This document shows, in pieces, positions 21,715 through 31,497 of a stretch of DNA of 64,000 nt. The stretch is from Hippopus hippopus (taxonomy: Eukaryota > Mollusca > Bivalvia > Cardiida > Cardiidae). Within the stretch, counting starts at the first letter, position 1. Every line of letters starts with the position of its first letter. The stretch is taken from NCBI GenBank assembly GCA_946811185.2, contig OX328109.1, forward strand, positions 1,364,001 through 1,428,000. Reading direction: 5' to 3'. A model generated the notes under the pieces. It had not been told where the DNA came from and did no database searches. It saw only the letters and a list, made by a program, of their open reading frames with translations. Made by a program: the position numbers and the translations under genes.

Positions 21715-22180
21715 AAGATCATAATCAGACTGCACATAGACTGCGTACAAATTGTTCCTCAGATACCCATTTGTAAATGTATAAATCTATCTTTGACTGG
21801 TATACAAATTATTTTTCAAAGATGACTGGTGTACAAATTATGCTCAGATTATATCAGATCTCTGTCAAAAAAAGTATAAATTTATCTTTGACAGGTATAC
21901 AAAATATCCTTTAGGGCCCATATTTACCAACCATTCTTAATACCATGCTTGGTCTTTTTCTAGATTTAGAAAGTAAAGCAACTTCTGATTGGCTTAACCA
22001 TTTGGTTTAGCCAATCAAAAGTAGTGTTACTTTTGAATTAAAAAATTCTTGAAAGTAAGACTTAGAATGTTTTTTTTGCATAGCTGGTGAATCTGGACCC
22101 AGATCCCAGTTGTAGAAGTGTAAATCTATCTTTGACTGGTGTACAACTTTTTCTTCAGATTCCTGTTGTAAAAGTATGCC
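21715..22180 (+). repeat. Diverged minisatellite split by a family E fold-back
   Basis: Units around AAATCTATCTTTGACTGGTG and TACAAATTAT occur left (21770-21905) and right (22085-22175) of the family E element at 21914-22100. The insert has ends GGGCCCATATTTACCAACC and GGTGAATCTGGACCC and a central CCAATCAAAAGTAGTGTTAC arm. Confidence 0.65.
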
Positions 22181-22371
22181 GTATAATTTTATCTCTTTTC
22201 TTTCTCTCACAGAAAATCCAAATTGCCCTATTATTTTGTCAATCTCAAAAATTGACCATGCTGTGGGAAATAGAGGAAAAAACGGAAATTGTTATTGAAC
22301 TTTTACAGTCTATACATTTATAGAAAGTGACACTTTTGGAAGATTTCCTTTTCATGATAATGCCATTAACC

Positions 22372-22925
22372 CTTTGCCACACAAGCCCAAGTTTTAATGA
22401 CTCTGGGGTAAGAGGGTTTTGAAAACAGGGTGGGACAAGGAGAAAATGCCAGCATTTTCTTCTTTTCTCACAATGTTTTCTATACTTCCAAAGACATAAA
22501 AATCATTTAAGACACATTTTATTTGTCGCCTGCTAATTCCTTCAATTTGGTCTTGTATAAAATTTTGTCCTGTGTTAGAGGCTTATCCCCATACCACAGA
22601 ATCCCGAGTTTTAACAACTTTTGAAAACATCGTGGGGAAATATTCCTTCAAGGATTTCTACACTTGCACAGACAATTACCATCATTTCAGCTAAATTAGA
22701 TCTGTTGTCTGCTTTTGCTTTCAATTAGGACATGTCTAACAATTTGTTGTTTGGTAAATAGTTAAACAGTATCCTGTAGAATGTAAATTGTCAACTTCTT
22801 ACCAAATTATCCTATGTTTTGGATAACCTTGGGAAGGACACTTTAGAAATTACTGTTGGAAAAGGGAAAAAATGCTAGATACTAGCAATTTCTTCTCTTC
22901 CAATAAATGCACGATCATTGTTCAT
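22372..22925. repeat. Three MITE-A copies, diverged
   Basis: About 22372-22582, 22590-22763 and 22795-22920. All have recognisable CACAATCC-like left parts; palindromes are partly deleted. Confidence 0.6.
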
Positions 22926-22939
22926 AGAAATGTTCTATG

Positions 22940-23055
22940 ATGCTACGACTGGGATCCTGTGCTGCTCGGTAGTAAGGTGTTCAGGACTTATAACCTGGAG
23001 GCCCCGAGCCTCAGTGCAAGCACTGGGTTTTTCTTGGGTATCTCCATTTACAAAA
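22940..23055 (+). repeat. SINE-2 head fragment
   Basis: GATCCTGTGCTGCTCGGTAG then GCACTGGGTTTTTCTTGGG; no 3' domain. Confidence 0.5.
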
Positions 23056-23116
23056 GTCAGTACTCAATGTAACCTTTGGCAGTGAAGTATATTGCATAAA
23101 AACCTAGTGTTCATAA

Positions 23117-23340
23117 CTCTTTACCAAACGACAAAATTTTAGCCTTGCCAAAATTGAAAGTATTTGCAGATGACAAATTAAATGTAACTCAAAACAAGAA
23201 CTTTGTCTTTCAAAGAGTAGAAAACATGGTAGGAAAAGGAGAAAATGCTGGTTACCAGCATTTTCTCCTTTTCCCCACAATGTTTTCAAAAGGCTCTCTC
23301 CTTCAGGGTCGTTGAAAAGTGGGATTGCGTGGTAAAAGGT
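23117..23340. repeat. MITE-A copy
   Basis: CTCTTTACCAAACGACAAAA to GGATTGCGTGGTAAAAGG; the palindrome is intact apart from one inserted C. Confidence 0.8.
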
Positions 23341-23569
23341 TACGAGGAAAGATTGAAGACGCAAGTGAAGTTTTTAGGAGCTGTCCAGAGAACTTTGAAG
23401 AGGGTCATCAAAGAAGGTCATCAACTGTCACAGAAAGACAGGATTTTACGAGAGGTGACCGGTACAGACAGGACAATTAGTATGCAGATTGAGTTATTAT
23501 TCGATCGTAAATGTCAGTACCAAATGAAGCCCTGATCGTATAAAAGTCAAACTTTATATATTTAATTCT

Positions 23570-23772
23570 TTACTAAACAACAAAATTTTCAGACTTTTGC
23601 AGACAACAAATTAAATGTCACAAATCATGAAATTCATGTTTGAAAGGGTTGAAAACATTGTGGTAAAGAGGAGAAAATGCTGGTTACAAGCATTTTCTCC
23701 TTTTCCCACAATGTTTCAAAAGCCTTCCTTTTCAACTTCATTAAAATTCGGAATTGCATGGTAAAGGGATGA
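23570..23772. repeat. MITE-A copy
   Basis: CTTTACTAAACAACAAAATT to ATTGCATGGTAAAGGG, with a slightly broken palindrome. Confidence 0.75.
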
Positions 23773-23884
23773 GAGTTCAACAGAAGTATTGTCAAGATAG
23801 TTGTGACGTCTTTTTGTTTCGTCTTTTTGTTTTGTAAGATTCTTTTATGACTTCGAAAGGCAGACATAAGTGAGTTTATACAAT

Positions 23885-24135
23885 TGTTGTGCAGTGCTCT
23901 AGCAAAAAGGGGGCTTAATACATCTTCATAATGCATTATACCAAGCAAGTCTTTTCATTATATTGATTCATGTTATCTAAAAACCGACTGAATGATGAAG
24001 TAGAAATGTTCTAGGATATGCAGAAAATGTACCAATAGTAAAAAGTTTTGATTTACGTCATGAACTGCGCAGGTTGACACAGATCATTTCTGTTTACAGA
24101 TGCATTTAACAATCTTTTCAAAGAGCATTTCTCAA
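23885..24135. repeat. Diverged MITE-D
   Basis: AGGGGGCTTAATACATCTTC, ACCAAGCAAGTC, GATATGCAGAAAATG and a degraded CTGCGCAGGTTGACAC palindrome. Confidence 0.6.
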
Positions 24136-24595
24136 ATATTTTGGCTCTTCAATGACTCTTGAATGACATTATCCTTGTCTCAGTGCTGGTAAAAATGGAA
24201 AAACACATGAAAAAAAGGCTGTATAACTGAATTGTTAAAAACTAGGGCTGACTATCGACCCCCAAAAAAAGAATGGCTTGATACTATTTTTTACCAGAGC
24301 AACCACTATCACGATTCTGTTACTATCGAGAGTTTAATATCGTGATGTATCATGATACTTTCAGATAGTAGGGGATCCATTGTTATCTTCTCTGTACTCG
24401 GTATAAGCACTTTGTTTTAATATTATATGGTATGTCTAACCTCCACAGTCTTCTTATCAACATTCTCTTAAGAGAATCTGAAATGTGCCAAAATGCTTGC
24501 CTTTCCAGCTTCAGTTTTAATTATATTGAATTCAACTGCCATAACAACCAAGACCTGCTCAAATACTGCATACTGAAAGTACAATATATCAACAA
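24136..24595. other. Unique intron DNA
   Basis: No gene or element recognised. Confidence 0.3.
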
Positions 24596-24599
24596 TTAA

Positions 24600-25315
24600 T
24601 CTGTTACCACACCTTTCTGAGTTTCAACAATCCCGAAAGAAGGAGGCTTTTGAAAACATTGTTGGAAAAAGAATAAATGCTGGTAACCAGAATTTTCTCC
24701 ATTTCCATCAGTGTTTTCTATCCTATCAAAGACAGAAGTCATCTTTTGAGCAGCGTGTATTTTGTCATCTACAGAATGCTTTCAATTAGGTCCAAAATTT
24801 TGTCGCTTGGTAAATACTGAATGACTAAGCCTATTGTTAGCCTGGTATTATACATACCCATATTTCCATTTTCTTTCTGGGGGGTCATGTATCTCCTTTC
24901 CTGTTGGACCCAGATCAGAGCCAAGATTATGTTTGGCATTATTCAGTGGTCAGGCTGTCGTCTGTTTTCACTTTCTCCTTATCACACAATCTCGACTTTC
25001 AATGATCTTGAAAAAGAAGGCTTTTGAAAGGAAACATTGTCTTTTTAACTCTTTACCAAATACCCAAATTTCAGACTTGTCCAAATTGAAAGCATCACCA
25101 GACAACAAATTAAATGTGGCTGCAGTGATGAAATTTATCTTTGAGAGTGTAGAAAACAATTTGCCTGTAACCAGCATTTCCTCCTTTTTCCCCACTATAT
25201 TTTCCAACCTTCCCAAAACAAATTTCATTTTTCCCGTTACATTTATTTTGTCGTCTGCAGATGCTTTGAGTTTGGACCAGCGTTAAAGTTTGTTTCTTGA
25301 TAAAAAGTTAAAAAA
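24600..25315. repeat. MITE-A copies
   Basis: About 24603-24815, then two interleaved partial copies at 24975-25310; the latter have left ends on both sides and one half palindrome. Confidence 0.6.
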
Positions 25316-25479
25316 CTTACACATTTACCTGTTGAAAAGCCCATCATTAGTTTGTCTGAGAATTTTTTTATTTCTCTTTATCCGTTTTTAATGAAACAAT
25401 CCATAAAAAAGGTCATAAAAGTGCAGTAAAAAACCAAGTATGGCTTCAATTCTAAGAGGTATCACATTACTGTCCTTAA

Positions 25480-25700
25480 CCCTTAACCAAACAATCCCGA
25501 GTTATAACGACCCACATGTAGAAGGCTATTGAAAACATTGTGGGAAAAGGAGAAAATGCTGGTAACCAGCATTTTCTCCTATTCCCACAATGTTTTCTAC
25601 CCTTTTAAAGAAAATTCAAATCATTTGAGTCACTTTTGATCTGTCATCTGTAAATGCTGTCATTTTGGACAAGTCTGAAATTTTGTTTTTGGGTAAAGGG
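25480..25700 (-). repeat. MITE-A, intact 221-bp copy
   Basis: TTAA at 25476-25479 and 25701-25704; ends CCCTTAACCAAACAATCCC and TTTGGGTAAAGGG; palindrome with a single mismatch in the outer arm (CTCCTATTCCC). Confidence 0.88.
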
Positions 25701-25779
25701 TTAAGACATGAAGTAAAGAAATCTGTCTACAAAAAAACCTCTGATCAGCCTCTGACTCAACCTTATGAGCAAATAGTGA

Positions 25780-26070
25780 TCCAGTTCTACCCTTCCAAAG
25801 GCAAATTTCAGTGTTTGAGTCACATTTAATTTGTTGTGTGCAAATGCTTTAAATTTGGACCAGTCTAAAATTTTATCATTGGACAGAGAGTTAACCCAAC
25901 AGACACTTCTAGCCTTGAGAGAAAATCTTGGTTGCCAGTATTTTCTGCTTTTCACATATTGTTTTCAAAAATCTTCTTGTTCAGGGTTGTTAAAACTTAA
26001 AACCTGAGATTGTGTGGTAAAGAGTTAAAAGGAAAAGTTAAGTTTTTGAGTGACCTTTGACTTAGTCATG
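25780..26070. repeat. MITE-A fragments
   Basis: Right ends without palindromes at 25780-25890 and 26040-26090, and a part of the other side at 25915-26028. Confidence 0.55.
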
Positions 26071-26552
26071 CAAATGCTTTCAATTTGGAATCAGAATTTG
26101 GAATGAATTTTACAACCAGGTAAAAATTAAACAAAAGAAAAACCAACCTGGCAACTTTTGATCTAGTTTTAGAATTAATTTGTCTGCCAGCAACTCGGGC
26201 TTGGACTGAACATACTTGAAGTTGTATCAGTTAATTTTAAATGTATTTCATCACTCTCATTGTTTACTTCTGGCCACTTCTGGGACTTTATATTTTGTCA
26301 ATTGTGAAGAGTAAGTCTGAGATGATTTAGAAAGTTTACTTCAATTTTTATTGAAAATACTTTAAAATTGGATTTTTAAACAATTAGTTTTTGGTAAATA
26401 GGTGTAAATGGATGTGATTCAACTTGTAAGGTCACGCCCTTCTTGAATGTCAATAAATTCTTAAATGATTTCTTCATCCATTCAACTAGAGGGCATCTCA
26501 AACATAGTCAAATGTCATAGCCCTTCTCCTGATAGAGCCTGTTTTTTTCTTT
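26071..26552. other. Unique AT-rich intron DNA
   Basis: Nothing recognised. Confidence 0.3.
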
Positions 26553-26573
26553 GGGGGGGGGGGGGGGGGGGGG
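26553..26573 (+). repeat. Poly(G) run of 21
   Basis: Uninterrupted G run directly left of a MITE-A fragment (26580-26690); a candidate quadruplex and a likely site of assembly length error. Confidence 0.9.
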
Positions 26574-26724
26574 TAAAATAGGAAGAAAATATTGTGGAAA
26601 AAGGAGAAAATGCTGGTTATTGGCATTTCTCCTTTTTCTGCTATATTTTCAATAACATTCTTCCCTCGAGTTTGTTTGGTAAAGGACCAAGGGGCTTAGT
26701 CTTCTGTATCATTAAAGGCCCAGT

Positions 26725-27000
26725 GCCAGCCAAATTTAAATGATGCGGGTCTTGAAAATGCATTAAAATTAGAATCATACCATGTTAAAAGTATAGAAGT
26801 TATTATGAAGATGACAATCTGTTATTGTACACTCTGTCCATGTATTAGTCGCTGGCCATAAAAATGAATTTTAAACCAGGTAAAAAGTATACTAATTCAC
26901 TACTACTTGGCCTTTTGCCAGAAAATTAATTTCAAAACAAGGTAAAAAGTATACTTTTTGACTGCTATTCGGCCTTTAAGGGTCAAAGTCTTGTTTAGTG
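26725..27000. repeat. Family I fold-back, copy 2
   Basis: GACAATCTGTTATTGTACAC, TCCATGTATTAGTCGCTGG and a duplicated ..CCAGGTAAAAAGTATACT segment (26875-26960). Confidence 0.6.
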
Positions 27001-27087
27001 TCCAATAGATAAGGAAAAAAAAATCAATGAAACTTGATAAGTAATTGGAATTCAATAGTTATTCATTCAAACATTTAGGCTATGCAT

Positions 27088-27500
27088 CGATTGTTACCCT
27101 GTCCTAGGTTGAAAACCACATGTAGAGAAAATAGATAAATTAAACCTTCTACCACACTATCCTGACTTTTAAAGACCCTTAAAAAGCAGGCTTTCAAAAA
27201 CAATGGGAGAAAAGGATAAAATGCTGGTAATCGATTGTTACCCTGCCCTAGATTTAAAGCCACAGGCAGAGAAAATAGATAAACTAAACTCTCTACCACA
27301 TTATCCCAACTTTTAACAACCCTAAGAAAGAAAGCTTTTGAAAACATTGTGAGAAAAGGAGAAAATGCTGGTTACCAGCATTTTCTCCTTTTCTCTCACT
27401 GTTTTATACCTTTTCCAAGACAAATTTCAATTTGTGGGTCATATTTATTTTGCCATCTGCAAATGCTTTCAGTTTGGACTAGTTTGAAAATCTTTGTTTT
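27088..27500. repeat. 144-bp tandem duplication across a MITE-A edge
   Basis: CGATTGTTACCCTG starts units at 27088 and 27232, each followed by AGAGAAAATAGATAAA, a MITE-A left end and part of the palindrome. The full palindrome and right end follow in the second unit to about 27500. Confidence 0.75.
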
Positions 27501-27955
27501 ATAAAGAGATAATTTTGATTGTTACTTTCTGTAAGGTTATCTTTTGCAATTATCTATTTGGGGAAGCGCCTCAAACCTCTTGCTAAATTTAGAATACTTG
27601 GATTTTACATACATGGAACTATTTCAGACTAGCTGTATTGCATAAGAATAATGTAAGTCTTTGCATATGACATTATTTATTGAGGATCAATCTATAATGA
27701 AACTTAATTTTAGCAGGCAAAAACATTGAGGAAATACATAAAAAGCTGGTTACCAGCATTTTCACCTTTTCTTACAATATTATCAAAAGCCTTCATGCTT
27801 TGGGTTTTAAATACATAATTGTATTAGTAGAAGTCATTTAGTCTACGTGTAACAAAAATGAAAACAGTTCTATCTTTGAAAGAAATTGACGGCAGAAGAA
27901 GTAAAGTCAACAACATAGACCTAGAAACTTTCAACCTTAGCTTGAACATGCCAGT
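27501..27955. other. Intron with one degraded MITE-A palindrome
   Basis: A short copy near 27718-27815 (AAAGCTGGTTACCAGC). Otherwise no feature. Confidence 0.4.
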
Positions 27956-27964
27956 GTGGCCAGG

Positions 27965-28800
27965 CACCTTAACCTTTTATCACACAATCTGAAGTTTTAA
28001 TGACTTTCGTTAAGAAGCTATCTGCAAGATTATGAGAAAAGGAGAAAATGCTGTTAACTAGCATTTTCTCCTTTTCCCAAAATGTTTTCTGCCCTTCCAA
28101 AGGCAAATTTCTATGCCTGAGTCACAACTGATTTACCGTATGCAAAAGCTTTCAATTTGGACTTTTTTTAAAATTTTGTTGTTTGGGAAAGGATTAAACA
28201 AATTGTTAATGACATCAGCAGGACATGAAATACCCATTATGAATTGATTACGCCTAATTAATCCTTTTATCATCCTTAGTCTTAACAATCCCAGAGAAAA
28301 GGCTTTTGAAAACATTGTGGGAAGTGGAGAAAATGCTGGTAACAAGCATTTTCTCCATTTCCCACAATATTTTCAACCCTTTGACAGACAAATTTCATGC
28401 TTTGAGTAACATATGATTTGTTGGTTGCAAATGCTTTCAATTTGGACAAATATCTAACTTTGTTGCCTGGTAAGTTTACCAGTTCCTGTAGTTCTTTGTA
28501 TTTCTTTGGTATGTAAGGAATGTGTAATTGGTACTTTCTCTTCTTTGATTCCAATTCTTTACAAGCCTTTTTCAAGCCTTTACCAAACAATCCCATGTTC
28601 GAAGAACCCTGAAGAAGATGACTTTTGAAAACATAGTTGGAAAATTAGAAAATGCTCATAACCAGTATTTTCTCATTTTCTGAGTATGTTTCCATCCATT
28701 TCAAATACAGAAATCATCTTTTGAACTACACTGACATTGTCATTTTCAAATGCTTTTAATTTATTTGCGTCTACAATTGAGTTGTTTGGTAGAGTCATAT
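27965..28800. repeat. Three MITE-A copies
   Basis: About 27970-28194, 28265-28475 and 28572-28793, all with both ends recognisable. Confidence 0.7.
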
Positions 28801-28805
28801 AGCCA

Positions 28806-29020
28806 GCTAGGGGTCCTGTGTAACTCCATGGTAAAGTGTAGAACTTGTAACTTGGTGGCCCCCAGTTTCGAACCTCAATTGGTTTTTGGTGGGTATGTCC
28901 TTGGGCAAGGCACATCAGAGCCCTAGCCCCTGACTGGTTAAACCCAGGATGTACATGCCGATGTGATATGACTGAAATAATCTTGAAAGTGGCGAAAACG
29001 CCAGTGAATTAATCAATCAA
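28806..29020 (+). repeat. SINE-2 copy
   Basis: GGGGTCCTGTGTAACTCCAT, GGGCAAGGCACATCAGAGCC and the tail GAAATAATCTTGAAAGTGG ending AATTAATCAATCAACC. Confidence 0.75.
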
Positions 29021-29296
29021 CCATATAGCCAGATGCATATGCAAGGAAATTTTGTGCATTTGAATTTGATTTTAGAAAGTTATTTAATATGATTTATAGG
29101 AACTTCTTTGTAACCAGTCTTTTTGATGGATGGTGTAATTTAGTGGAAAAAAATGTTCCGACTGTGAAAGATAATAGAGATTGAACAATCATAACATGTG
29201 ATGCAATACTTTGCATGTCAAAATATGACAGATGCTGAGATAATTATACCATATTTATAACTATCTGCTGTAATGTGTCAAAAATTTATTCAAACA
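29021..29296. other. Unique intron DNA
   Basis: Nothing recognised. Confidence 0.3.
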
Positions 29297-29303
29297 GTTA
29301 ACC

Positions 29304-29895
29304 GTTTACCATAGAATCCTGAGTTTTAACGACCTGGAGGAATTTACCGTTGAAAACATTGGGGGAATAGGAAAAAGTGCTGGTTACCAGCATTTTCTCC
29401 TTTTCCCCCTATGTTTTCTATCCTATCAAAAACAAATCTCATCATTTTAGGCCCATTTAAGGATAGGACACCCTAATGGGATTCTTGTAACATCGCCTTT
29501 AATCGCTGAAAAAACGTAAGGATTCGGCTAAGACTAGTGTAATCTGTAATCGATCGGCCGATACATGCTGGTTACCCATATTGATAACGGATTACCCGAG
29601 TCATAGCCGAATCCATACGACTTTGGCAATAAATGGCGATGTTGCACAAATCCCATTAGGGTACCCTATCCTTAACTCTGTAGTAACAGTCCCAAGTTTT
29701 AACAACCCTGAGTAAAAAGCCTTTTGAAAACATTATTTAAAAAGGGGAAACTGCTAGACAGTAGCACTTTCTCCTTTTCTTGCAATGTTTTCTACCCTTT
29801 GAAAGGCAAATTCAATCATTTTGAGCCACATTTAAATTGTCATCTGCTAATGTTTTGGCTTTGGACAAGTTACATTTTTGTTATGTGGTAAAGAG
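29304..29895. repeat. MITE-A left part, inserted 211-bp fold-back, MITE-A
   Basis: MITE-A 29304-29456 stops at TTAA 29457-29460; a separate fold-back element fills 29461-29671; TTAA 29672-29675 then begins a new MITE-A to about 29893. The first copy has lost its right end. Confidence 0.75.
29461..29671. mobile_element. Single-copy 211-bp TTAA-flanked fold-back element
   Basis: Terminal inverted repeats GGATAGGACACCCTAATGGG and CCCATTAGGGTACCCTATCC; inner arms TAAGGATTCGGCTAAGACT and AGTCATAGCCGAATCC; loop with GATCGGCCGATACATG. Flanked by TTAA on both sides. No second copy in the window. Confidence 0.75.
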
Positions 29896-30295
29896 TAACT
29901 TTGTTGTCTGGAAACACTTTTGAAAATTTGTATTCTGACAAAGAGGTGAACTGTCTCTGTTAAAGTCTTTGTTTATAGTGTTAAAAAATTTTCATGTTCA
30001 CTGTCCATTAATGCCTCTTAAACTGGCGGCAAGTCATTAGCTTTTACCTGTAATTGGATAAAAGGCCATAAATCAATGGTTTACTAATTAATAAGAAGTC
30101 CAATTAGTGAAGGCCCAATAGACTTGAAAACTTTCACTCTTTGTTGAAAACTAGTTTGAAGTACAGAGCCAGAATGGTTCTCCAATTTCACTTTTTGATC
30201 ATATCAGGTGATATGGCGACAGTCCAGACCACAGTCTGCCCGATGCTTGCTTGGGTTTCCTCAGGAAAAAAAGTGACATTTTATGTTAGTCCTGG
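29896..30295. other. Unique intron DNA
   Basis: Nothing recognised. Confidence 0.3.
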
Positions 30296-30602
30296 GTCCT
30301 TTTTCACCAACTATTCTTAAGAACACTCTTAGTCTTATCATCAATAATTTTCTAAATTTGAAAGTAACGCAACTTCTGATAAGATAAACCAAATGGTTTT
30401 AGACCAGACCGAATTAAAAGCATTTGCAGACAACAATATAAATGTGACTCAGAAACTGAAATTTGATACGTAAAGTGTACGAAAAATTTTGAGAAAAGGA
30501 GATATTGCTGGTTACTAGCATTTTCTCCTATTCCTACGATGTTTTCTAAAGCTCGCCTTCCAAGGGTCGTTGAAATTTCGGACTGTGTGGTGAAAAGTTA
30601 AT
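30296..30602. repeat. Half of a family E fold-back joined to MITE-A
   Basis: GGGTCCTTTTTCACCAACTA to AAACCAAATGGTTTTAG is the left arm of family E; the sequence then continues as a MITE-A (GACCGAATTAAAAGCATTTG) to GTGTGGTGAAAAG-TTAA. Confidence 0.65.
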
Positions 30603-30804
30603 TTAGCAGACCTACATGTAACAAACTGATAGCTATAAATCCTCAAAACTGTGTGATAAAATGAAACAAGGTAGTTTTTACAAAGATGTCGGCCAATTGC
30701 ATGGATAAACACAAAAACCAATGACAAAACAAGCGTTAGATTGACATCATCTGATCAGAGGACCATTCAAACTGTGTTGTTTAGCCGTGATAACAACTTC
30801 AACA

Positions 30805-31235
30805 TTTTACCACACAATTCCAACTTTTACGACCTTGAGAAAGAATCCTTTTGAAAACATTGTGGGAAAAGGAGAAATTGCTGGTAACCAGCATTTTCTC
30901 CTTTTCCCATAATGTTTTCTACTCTATCAAAGTCAACTTCCAAATTTTCAGAAACATTGAATTTGTCCTCTGCAAATGATTTAGAATTGGACAAGCCATA
31001 AAATTTTGTTGTGGGCAAAGAGTTAAAGAGCTGGCATGCATACACAAAACATAAAACATAACGTTAGTCATGAAACTTAAACTGAATTACTTGAATTGTC
31101 TTTGGAAGGGTAGATAACATTGTAGGAAAAGGAGTAAATGCTGGTTACCCACATTTCTCCTTTGTGACATTGTTTTTTTTAAAAAAACACTTTTCGTCAT
31201 GGTTGTAGAAACATGGCATTGACTGGAAGAGGGTT
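30805..31235. repeat. Two MITE-A copies
   Basis: About 30807-31022 (near complete, ending GGGCAAAGAG-TTAA) and 31095-31235 (short). Confidence 0.7.
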
Positions 31236-31349
31236 AAGGCCCAATTTGCTACAACACATACCTTATATGGAACAAATGTGAACAACTCATAGCAATGCAA
31301 TATGAAAACTGTCACAATGAATAAACTGTCATGTTTTCTGTATTTTCAG

Positions 31350-31497
31350 GCTTACATTCGTGAAGGTTCAGCGTTGCAGCAACTAGGTCAGCATGCGGAT
31401 GCCTTGGCAGCGTTTGCGTCAGGACTTTCCAATGATGCAGGCAACAACCAGCTGTTATCTGGCCTCACTGAAGCCGCCATAAAATGTCCACTAAAAG
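31350..31497 (+). CDS. TTC28: TTC28 exon A (first visible; TPR)
   Basis: Acceptor TATTTTCAG ends at 31349 and donor GTAAGTG begins at 31498. The 148 nt start in phase 0 (GCT, Ala) and end after one base of a Glu codon. The product, AYIREGSALQQLGQHADALA and onward, is the second half of the N-terminal TPR block of TTC28. Confidence 0.93.

Larger units (their letters stand above)
1..31349 (+). other. TTC28: Long upstream intron of TTC28 (right-hand part)
   Basis: No exon of a conserved protein is visible in these 31 kb on either strand. The first recognisable TTC28 exon begins at 31350 in phase 0 with residues that, from my knowledge of vertebrate TTC28, follow about 130 N-terminal residues. 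The exons for those residues must lie left of the window, so this stretch is read as intron. It is almost entirely MITEs, SINEs and fold-back elements, itemised below. The open frames here are short and come from repeats. The intron assignment is inference from gene order. Confidence 0.75.
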
